Assembly (NCBI GenBank): GCA_900321775.1
Contig: ONXE01000017.1
Location: 1-16,842, forward strand
Direction of reading: 5' to 3'
DNA length: 16,842 nt
DNA from: an uncultured Bacteroidales bacterium
GTDB lineage: Bacteria; Bacteroidota; Bacteroidia; Bacteroidales; Paludibacteraceae
Shown: positions 7,424 through 12,901 of the stretch, in pieces
How the letters are laid out: every line of letters begins with the position of its first letter
Position numbering within the stretch: the first letter of the stretch is position 1
Program-made: the position numbers and the translations under genes
The notes under the pieces: model-generated
What the model was told of the DNA's origin: nothing
Seen by the model: the letters and a program-made list of their open reading frames with translations, nothing else
Databases searched by the model: none

Positions 7424-7445
7424 GGCAAAAAAATCTTTTTTTGCC
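7424..7445. repeat. Perfect A/T-rich inverted repeat between dikinase and lptD units
   Basis: GGC-A7-TC-T7-GCC: two 10-base arms around a 2-base centre, fully symmetrical. It lies between the weak terminator of the dikinase gene (7476-7497) and the TTG element of the lptD promoter (7416), 8 bp from the latter. It could act as a back-up terminator hairpin with a built-in U-run on either strand, or as a protein-binding palindrome next to the promoter. The sequence alone does not decide. Confidence 0.55.
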
Positions 7446-7475
7446 ACAGAAAAACAAAGTTCAAAGGCTAAAACT

Positions 7476-7497
7476 GCAAAAAAGCTTCGACTTTTGC
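7476..7497 (-). terminator. Probable intrinsic terminator of the dikinase operon
   Basis: Starting 3 bases after the dikinase stop codon (complement of 7500-7502), the minus strand reads GCAAAAG, TCGAAG, CTTTTTTGC. AAAAG pairs with CTTTT, with a six-base loop, and the T-run continues. The stem is A/T-rich and probably weak on its own; the palindrome at 7424-7445 lies 30 bases further on. Confidence 0.45.
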
Positions 7498-7499
7498 CC

Positions 7500-9842
7500 T
7501 CAGTTCAGGATGCTTACGGTTCCCTTGGAGGCATTCATCCGGATGTGGTCACCGTTCTTTAGAAGCTTGGTTGCCCCTTTGACGTTGACGATGGCCGGCA
7601 GGTCGTACTCTCGTGCCACAACAGCTCCGTGTGACAGCGACGAGCCGATTTCGGTAATAAGTCCGTTGACGATAGAGTAGTAGGGCGACCAGCCGATGTC
7701 CGTGAACCGCGCCACCATAATCTCCCCTTTCTTGAGACTATTGGCGTCGTCGGCGCTGTGGACGATATGAACTATGCCCTCGCATTCGCCGTTGGAGACA
7801 GGCACTCCCTTGAGCACTCCGTTCGTTTCCTCCACGTCGAACACATCGGGGACGGGTTTGCCGATATAGGTGTCATCAAACGACAACTCTTCCTGGATGG
7901 CATGCGCTTTGCGTCGACGTATAGCCAGCGGCAGGAGGGTCGCGTCTCCGCTGATGAGTTGGCCTATCTCGGTATGGGTGAGGAAATAGATGAGGTCGGT
8001 TTCGGGGAGCAATCCACTTTTGACGAGTAGTTCCGCCAAACGGGCATATTGGGTTTTGAAGAGGTCGATGATCTCTATTAGTCGCGACTTGGTGTATTCG
8101 CGGTCCACCACAGCTTGTCTGGCCCTTTTTGCAAAGGCGATAGCTGACCTCTTGAGCAAAGGCTTGTGGATGAAGGAGAACTCTTTCCGGAAGTCGATAC
8201 TGTCTTGTTTCTGCGTCAGGTTCATTGGCGAGCGAACGATGCTGAGCAAGTAGTTCATCAGTGATTCCTGGTTGTCGCGCCACGGTTTGTTGCGGAGTTC
8301 GGCCTCCTTGATGCAGCGGTGACCGTGAAGCCTCAGAAACTCCTGATACGGAGCGCGGATGTCGTCATGGCTGTTGATGAAGGCAAGCAACTCGTCGGCT
8401 GTGAAATCCTTGGCCTTGGGCTCTTGCTGTTTGATCATCCGTGCCAGTTCCTGCAAGCGCAACAGGATGTCGGCGCTCTCGATGTTGGGGATGTTACTGA
8501 GCAGGTGTGACAGGAACGACTGGTACTGTTTCTTGTCGGGGAAATACTTGTCCAGCATCATGTACAAAGTGCTGGAGGCACTACCGGAATAGGACGATGA
8601 GGCGTAATGGTAGATCAGACTCTCGTCCAGCAAAGCGATGTTGGTATCGATGCTCTTGTACAGTTTGCGGTACGAGGTGGTGTCCTCAAAATGTACGCGG
8701 GTGAGCAACTCGTCGAAACTCTTTATCGCGCTATGTCCGGACAGCACGTAACGGAAGAACCTGATGGTGTTGATGCCTCGCGTGACAGGGTTGGCAAAAG
8801 GTGCGTCGATAGGCGGATAGTCGTGGTACTCGCCCATGATGGACAAGTTCATCGACTGCGGGTCGGCCATACCTACCTTGGCGTTCATGTTGTAGAGGAG
8901 GTTCATGTCGAAGAACAAATGCCCCGAGAAGGAAGAGATGAGTTTGAGTGGCGCTTCTTCGTCGGGAGAGGCATAGGCTCCGGCTTTGTAGAGCATGTAA
9001 CGCATGCCGTAGTCGATGGCTTTGACGGCAGTCGAGAGGGTCAGAGGCGTTACGGCTCCGGGCATCATCTCGCCCACATTGCGCTTGGTGAACAGATGTC
9101 CGCTGAGGTCTTCGTCGCGGTCAAACTCTTCTATATCAATGATTTCGGTGGTAATGGGCCGCATCTGCAGCAGGTACAGCTCGCCGTTGTATATTGCCCA
9201 TTCGATATCTTTCTCCTCACCGAAAGTGGTGCGGATTTGCTTTCCTATGTCGTATAGTCGTCGTATCTCGTTTTCGTCCAGCAGGTCGTCGGCGCATGGG
9301 CGATAGTTCTTGCGTGAAATCTCGTAGCGGTGTGCTGTCACTTGCCCCGAAACGAGGTTCTCGCCCTGTCCGCTGACAGCCTCGATGAGAAGGGCCGCGC
9401 CATTGGTGGGAGAGGCAGTGAAGAGTACTCCGGCTTTGTCGCTGTCAATCATCTGTTGCACCACGATGTTCATCGTGCCGCGGCGTAGGTCGAAATGCTC
9501 GGCGTAGCCCTTCACACGCTGCGCATCCAGCGAGGCCACACATTTGCGTACACTTTCTATCAGATGCTTGCGGTCCACAAAAAGGAATGTCTCGTACTGG
9601 CCGGCATTGGACGCGGCAGCCTGGTCTTCGTTGGATGCGGAAGAACGAACCGAAACCTTTGTTGCTCCTAAGGCGTCAAAGGCCTGATAAACAGCGTTTT
9701 CGTCTATCTTGTCGATGTCGGTTATCACAAACCCTTTGGGTACATTGAACTCATGTCTTAGCAGCAAATCCAAGCCCTTGGCTTTTCCGCCAACGGAGGC
9801 GTAGATCTCTCCGGGTAACCGGCCTAACTGGTATATCTTCAT
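7500..9842 (-). CDS. Rifampin-phosphotransferase-like dikinase (PEP synthase superfamily, no PEP-binding barrel)
   Basis: 780 residues in the order ATP-binding, middle, phosphohistidine. The ATP-binding part has GGKAKGL (18-24), SVRSSASNEDQ (64-74), VQQMIDSDKAGVLFT (128-142), SGQGENLVSGQV (157-168), KDIEWA (211-216) and LLQMRPI (224-230). The middle part opens with NVGEMMPGAVTPLT (255-268) and has HGHRCIKEAELRNKPWRDN (506-524). The C-terminal swivelling domain has VARFTDIGWSPYY and the catalytic His738 in SLSHGAVVAREYDLPA. The order matches rifampin phosphotransferase, which converts ATP, substrate and water to AMP, phosphate and phosphorylated substrate. The PEP/pyruvate TIM barrel of true PEP synthase is absent, so the common database name would be misleading. 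Rifampin is an unlikely natural substrate here. Its start codon overlaps the stop of the preceding gene (ATGA), so the two are made together and probably act together. Confidence 0.85.
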   Translation of the reverse strand: MKIYQLGRLPGEIYASVGGKAKGLDLLLRHEFNVPKGFVITDIDKIDENAVYQAFDALGATKVSVRSSASNEDQAAASNAGQYETFLFVDRKHLIESVRKCVASLDAQRVKGYAEHFDLRRGTMNIVVQQMIDSDKAGVLFTASPTNGAALLIEAVSGQGENLVSGQVTAHRYEISRKNYRPCADDLLDENEIRRLYDIGKQIRTTFGEEKDIEWAIYNGELYLLQMRPITTEIIDIEEFDRDEDLSGHLFTKRNVGEMMPGAVTPLTLSTAVKAIDYGMRYMLYKAGAYASPDEEAPLKLISSFSGHLFFDMNLLYNMNAKVGMADPQSMNLSIMGEYHDYPPIDAPFANPVTRGINTIRFFRYVLSGHSAIKSFDELLTRVHFEDTTSYRKLYKSIDTNIALLDESLIYHYASSSYSGSASSTLYMMLDKYFPDKKQYQSFLSHLLSNIPNIESADILLRLQELARMIKQQEPKAKDFTADELLAFINSHDDIRAPYQEFLRLHGHRCIKEAELRNKPWRDNQESLMNYLLSIVRSPMNLTQKQDSIDFRKEFSFIHKPLLKRSAIAFAKRARQAVVDREYTKSRLIEIIDLFKTQYARLAELLVKSGLLPETDLIYFLTHTEIGQLISGDATLLPLAIRRRKAHAIQEELSFDDTYIGKPVPDVFDVEETNGVLKGVPVSNGECEGIVHIVHSADDANSLKKGEIMVARFTDIGWSPYYSIVNGLITEIGSSLSHGAVVAREYDLPAIVNVKGATKLLKNGDHIRMNASKGTVSILN

Positions 9843-10855
9843 CGTTGGATTGTGTTCAAGTTTCGTTGATTAAAATAGCGGTTGCTGTCGCAGTTAAAAC
9901 CTATCTCCAAAATGCCTCGGCATGGGTTTCCGTCAATCAGAAAATCTGCGATATTTTCGTGTAGTATATATTGCCCGTTTTGGAAATGGTAGGTCACTCC
10001 GGTTAGTTTTTTTACCTGCACTGACACTTGCTTTCCGTTGTCCAGCAGCATCTGCAAACTCAGCTCTTGAGGAATGCTGCCGTCACTCACTGTTTGTAGG
10101 TCCAGATTGGCCTGCAGCATGTAATGCTGACCTGTGTTGTCGCGGTAGTTGCCGACCTCTAGTACACTCATCACGGGGTAGGAAACCATGCTGTAGTTGA
10201 ATTGTCGGGAAGCCGAAACGGCCATGAGCCAAAGGTGGTTGTTCATGTAGTTCCAGTCGCGTTTTCCGAACGAGTGATCTCGCACGCAAGGCAGATGAAA
10301 TTCTGTGTTTTTTCCGTTCAGGGTCATGCTTCCGTTCAGTTCACCTTCCTGTTCGTAGTGGCATTGCCCGCTTATGTTCTGCAGTTCGCTGAAGAACTGT
10401 TTGTTCCAGTGCTCGTTGGCCACGCCTGTAGCCATTCGCTCGGCGGGCATGTTGCTCGTGAAATCAATAGGTTGCTGTTTGGGCGTGAATGCGGCGCGGA
10501 AGGTTATCTGGTCTTGCTCGTTGAGCTTGCCTTCGTACGTGATGGTCCAAAGTCCGTTGCGTTTCTCTACGCGGATGGGCGAGCCTCCCTGCAGGAAGAT
10601 CTCTTTGTCAAGAGAGTAGAGTTGGCCATCCAAACGAATTACAAACCATGTTTCCTCTTTGTCTGTTCGTCTGCCCAGACGCGCAAAGAAGGACATGTTC
10701 TCGTCGTGTGCTGAGAAGTAATACGAGTTGTTCAGCAGTGTGTCTGTTTCTCCGTCGAGTGAAAAGTCTTCTGCGTAGTTGTAATCAAAGGGGTATTGCT
10801 TGTTTCTTTTGGCAATAGCCCGGGACATGATCTTTTTTTTCAAGCCGAAAAACAT
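9839..10855 (-). CDS. Beta-rich protein with RDHSFGKRDW motif, partner of the dikinase (DUF7064/7065- or AttH-like)
   Basis: 338 residues, no signal peptide, no convincing membrane segment. The N-terminal part has a beta pattern with NSYYFSAHDENMSFFARLGRR (43-63), then WFVIRLDGQLYSLDKE and LWTITYEGKLN. In the centre stands RDHSFGKRDW (192-201), followed by HLWLMAVSA. The C-terminal part ends with FLIDGNPCRGILEIGFN. These features recall lipocalin-like AttH/carotenoid 1,2-hydratase proteins and the DUF7064/DUF7065 families, with a substrate pocket between two beta domains. That assignment rests on motifs and is uncertain; no reaction is known to me. The last codons overlap the dikinase start by 4 nt, and a promoter lies about 30 nt upstream. 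From memory, arthropod and other animal 'phosphoenolpyruvate synthase-like' proteins carry a similar RDHS-containing region fused to the dikinase, which would fit a functional partnership. A second Met at residue 10 is an alternative start. Confidence 0.6.
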   Translation of the reverse strand: MFFGLKKKIMSRAIAKRNKQYPFDYNYAEDFSLDGETDTLLNNSYYFSAHDENMSFFARLGRRTDKEETWFVIRLDGQLYSLDKEIFLQGGSPIRVEKRNGLWTITYEGKLNEQDQITFRAAFTPKQQPIDFTSNMPAERMATGVANEHWNKQFFSELQNISGQCHYEQEGELNGSMTLNGKNTEFHLPCVRDHSFGKRDWNYMNNHLWLMAVSASRQFNYSMVSYPVMSVLEVGNYRDNTGQHYMLQANLDLQTVSDGSIPQELSLQMLLDNGKQVSVQVKKLTGVTYHFQNGQYILHENIADFLIDGNPCRGILEIGFNCDSNRYFNQRNLNTIQR

Positions 10856-10883
10856 AATGCTCCAGTTTTAGTGAATTGCGCTG

Positions 10884-10914
10884 CAAAGTTAGTGAAAAGT
10901 TTTGACATGACCAA
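10884..10914 (-). promoter_or_regulatory. Bacteroidota-type promoter for the RDHSFG/dikinase operon
   Basis: On the minus strand TTG (10914-10912, within CTTGG) is followed after 20 bp by TAACTTTG (10891-10884). The spacer contains TGTCAAAACTTTT, almost the same as in the YitT promoter. Transcription would start near 10879, about 25 nt before the start codon at 10855. Confidence 0.75.
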
Positions 10915-11141
10915 GTCTTTTGCAAGAAAAATGAAAAAAAGAGTATTTTTTCTTAACTTCACACAGAACCACTGAAATCGCAGAATTTGTTTTTTGCATG
11001 CTATCGGAATGAAAAACTATAGATTGTTCATTTCTCTCAAGCATGCCTGACAGGCCGCCTCCGGCTTCTAACCCTTCAGCCGACATAAGAAAGAGTCCCA
11101 AAGCAAAAATAGGACCATTTTGATTTTTTTTTCTAAAAAAT
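10915..11141. other. Divergent intergenic region, no gene recognised
   Basis: About 230 bases between two divergent promoters (minus at 10884-10914, plus at 11142-11172). Both flanks are A/T-rich. In the middle lies a G/C-rich island with two small hairpins: GCC-TGACA-GGC (11045-11055) and GCCG-CCTC-CGGC (11054-11065), which share two bases and so compete. GCATGC occurs twice (10996-11001 and 11041-11046). A 13-codon plus-strand frame (11009-11050) and a longer minus-strand frame are present but have no support. I see no known operator or RNA family. Confidence 0.4.
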
Positions 11142-11172
11142 TTGCATATGTCAAAAAAAAGTCGTAACTTTG
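11142..11172 (+). promoter_or_regulatory. Bacteroidota-type promoter for tal-rmlA
   Basis: TTG (11142-11144, within TTTGCATATG) is followed after 20 bp by TAACTTTG (11165-11172), a perfect TAnnTTTG. The spacer is CATATG, TC, eight A, GTCG. The start of transcription is expected near 11177, leaving about 23 nt before the ATG at 11200. Confidence 0.8.
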
Positions 11173-11199
11173 CACCCACAAACTATAAACTCTCTTATT

Positions 11200-11853
11200 A
11201 TGAAATTTTTCTTAGACACCGCCAATGTGGACGATATCCGCAAGGCCAACGACATGGGCGTCATCTGTGGCGTTACCACCAACCCCTCCCTGATTGCTAA
11301 AGAAGGCCGCGATTTCAAGCAGGTCGTAGCCGAGATTGCCTCGATTGTTGACGGCCCTATCAGCGGCGAAGTGAAGGCTACCACCACCGATGCCGAGGGT
11401 ATGATTAAAGAAGGGCGCGAGATAGCCAAGATTCACAAGAACATGGTCGTCAAGATCCCTATGACCGTTGAGGGCCTGAAGGCGTGTCACACGCTGGCCT
11501 CAGAGGGTATCAAGGTGAACATGACGCTGATTTTCTCGGCTAACCAAGCCCTGCTGGCTGCACGTGCCGGCGCTGCTTTTGTCAGCCCCTTCCTTGGCCG
11601 TCTGGACGACATCAGCACTCGTGGAACCGACCTGATAGAAGAAGTGGCGCAGATATTCAACATCCACGGCATCCAAACGGAGATCATCGCCGCCAGCGTA
11701 CGTCACCCCATGCACGTGACCGAGTGCGCCTTGGCCGGAGCCGACATAGCCACCGTTCCCTACAAGGTGATTGAGCAGATGACCAAACATCCCCTCACTG
11801 ACCAGGGTATAGAGAAGTTCCGCAAGGACTACGAGGCTGTTTTTGGGAAATAA
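11200..11853 (+). CDS. tal: Small (FSA/TalC-type) transaldolase
   Basis: 217 residues, one TIM barrel, the usual size of the FSA/TalC subfamily. The start at ATG 11200 is chosen because the protein then begins MKFFLDTAN, as family members do; an upstream in-frame TTG lies inside the promoter. Seen: Asp6 in LDTAN, TTNPSL (26-31), catalytic Schiff-base Lys85 in MVVKIPMT, NMTLIFS (107-113), SPFLGRLDD (129-137), ASVRHP (165-170). Residue 131 is Phe and residue 57 is Glu. In E. coli FSA the matching residues are Tyr131 and Gln59, in TalB Phe178 and Glu96, so this should be a transaldolase of the pentose phosphate pathway (sedoheptulose-7-phosphate plus glyceraldehyde-3-phosphate to erythrose-4-phosphate plus fructose-6-phosphate) rather than a fructose-6-phosphate aldolase. 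rmlA follows after 18 nt, probably in one operon. Confidence 0.93.
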   Translation: MKFFLDTANVDDIRKANDMGVICGVTTNPSLIAKEGRDFKQVVAEIASIVDGPISGEVKATTTDAEGMIKEGREIAKIHKNMVVKIPMTVEGLKACHTLASEGIKVNMTLIFSANQALLAARAGAAFVSPFLGRLDDISTRGTDLIEEVAQIFNIHGIQTEIIAASVRHPMHVTECALAGADIATVPYKVIEQMTKHPLTDQGIEKFRKDYEAVFGK

Positions 11854-11871
11854 CAGGATAACTACAGCCAT

Positions 11872-12783
11872 ATGAAAGGAATAGTATTGGCAGGCGGCAG
11901 CGGAACACGCTTGTATCCCATCACCAAGGGTGTGAGCAAGCAGTTGCTGCCCATCTACGACAAGCCGATGGTGTATTATCCCATCAGCGCACTGATGCTG
12001 GCAGGAATCCGGGATATACTGATTATCTCTACACCCTACGACTTGCCTGGCTTCAAACGCTTGCTGGGTGACGGCAGCGACTATGGTGTGCATTTCGAGT
12101 ATGCCGAACAGCCCAGTCCGGACGGTTTGGCGCAAGCATTCATCATCGGCGAACAGTTCATTGGCAACGACAGCGTTTGCCTGGTGTTGGGAGACAATAT
12201 CTTCCACGGCAACGGCTTCACGGGCTTGTTGCGTAACGCCGTGCGTGATGCCGAGGAGAACCACAAAGCCACTGTCTTCGGCTACTGGGTCAGCGACCCG
12301 GAGCGTTATGGCGTGGCCGAGTTCGACCGTGAGGGCAATTGCCTTTCCATCGAGGAGAAACCCCAAATGCCCAAGTCCAACTACGCCGTGGTCGGACTAT
12401 ATTTCTACCCCAACAAAGTGGTGGACATAGCCAAACATATCAAACCCTCAGCCCGAGGAGAACTGGAGATAACCACTGTCAATCAGTCTTTCCTGAACGA
12501 CGGCGAACTCAAGGTGCAAGTGTTCGGACGCGGGTTTGCATGGCTCGACACCGGCACGCACGACTCGCTGGCTGAGGCATCCACCTTCGTGGAAGTGATA
12601 GAGAAACGTCAAGGCCTGAAGATAGCTTGTCTGGAAGGCATCGCCTACCGCAACGGCTGGATCAGCGAAGAGAAAATGCGCGAACTGGCCAAACCCATGC
12701 TCAAGAACCAGTACGGCCAGTATCTGCTCAAGGTAATCGACGAGATGAAAGGCGAAATCAATTCGACAACACTGTCCAACTGA
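11872..12783 (+). CDS. rmlA: Glucose-1-phosphate thymidylyltransferase RmlA
   Basis: 303 residues, slightly longer than the ~290 usual, with a polar C-terminal tail. It makes dTDP-glucose from glucose-1-phosphate and dTTP, the first step to dTDP-L-rhamnose and other deoxysugars of surface glycans. Motifs: nucleotide-binding AGGSGTRLYPIT (7-18), KQLLPIYDKPM (23-33), EQPSPDGLAQAF (79-90), LGDNIFHG with the metal-binding Asp108, RYGVAEFD (145-152), EEKPQMPKSNYAVVGLY (161-177) and GRGFAWLDTGTHDSL. It stands alone: rmlB, rmlC and rmlD are not in the window, and the gene is followed by a terminator. It is read with tal, 18 nt upstream, without a clear Shine-Dalgarno sequence, as is usual in this phylum. 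Confidence 0.95.
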   Translation: MKGIVLAGGSGTRLYPITKGVSKQLLPIYDKPMVYYPISALMLAGIRDILIISTPYDLPGFKRLLGDGSDYGVHFEYAEQPSPDGLAQAFIIGEQFIGNDSVCLVLGDNIFHGNGFTGLLRNAVRDAEENHKATVFGYWVSDPERYGVAEFDREGNCLSIEEKPQMPKSNYAVVGLYFYPNKVVDIAKHIKPSARGELEITTVNQSFLNDGELKVQVFGRGFAWLDTGTHDSLAEASTFVEVIEKRQGLKIACLEGIAYRNGWISEEKMRELAKPMLKNQYGQYLLKVIDEMKGEINSTTLSN

Positions 12784-12797
12784 CGTTGAAAAAAGGA

Positions 12798-12868
12798 CCT
12801 ATAGGATCTATTTGCCCTATAGGCCCTATAAGGCCTGAGACCCATAAGTCCAATGGAACCTATGGGTC
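12798..12868. repeat. Degenerate 9-bp tandem repeat after rmlA
   Basis: Eight consecutive blocks of 8-9 bases of the type CCTATAGGN: cctatagga, tctatttgc, cctataggc, cctataagg, cctgagac, ccataagtc, caatggaac, ctatgggtc. The first half holds near-palindromic CCTATAGG units. The second half has diverged so that its ends pair as the rmlA terminator. It lies between the convergent rmlA and mutS genes. Confidence 0.6.
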
Positions 12869-12878
12869 TTATTTGTTT
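12838..12878 (+). terminator. Intrinsic terminator of tal-rmlA
   Basis: AGACCCATA (12838-12846) pairs perfectly with TATGGGTCT (12861-12869), nine base pairs, with a possible inner TCC/GGA pairing, followed by TATTTGTTT. It lies 55 nt after the rmlA stop. On the minus strand no T-run follows the stem, so it serves rmlA better than mutS. Confidence 0.75.
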
Positions 12879-12901
12879 CTGTGATATTGCGGCTTTTAGG
12901 G

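Noticed and set aside
11009..11050. 13-codon plus-strand frame (MKNYRLFISLKHA) followed by a G/C hairpin, like an attenuator
   Set aside because: The tal promoter lies downstream at 11142, no promoter matches upstream, and no T-run follows the hairpin.
10889..11179. 96-codon minus-strand frame in the divergent intergenic region
   Set aside because: It would begin inside the tal promoter and overlap the promoter of the RDHSFG operon; its translation is basic, low in pattern and has no ribosome binding site or promoter.
11170..11199. Upstream TTG start adding 10 residues to the transaldolase
   Set aside because: The TTG is part of the TAACTTTG promoter element, upstream of the likely transcription start; family members begin at MKFFLDTAN.
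11500..12366. 288-codon minus-strand frame across tal and rmlA
   Set aside because: It crosses two well-supported genes on the other strand; a shadow frame without its own signals.
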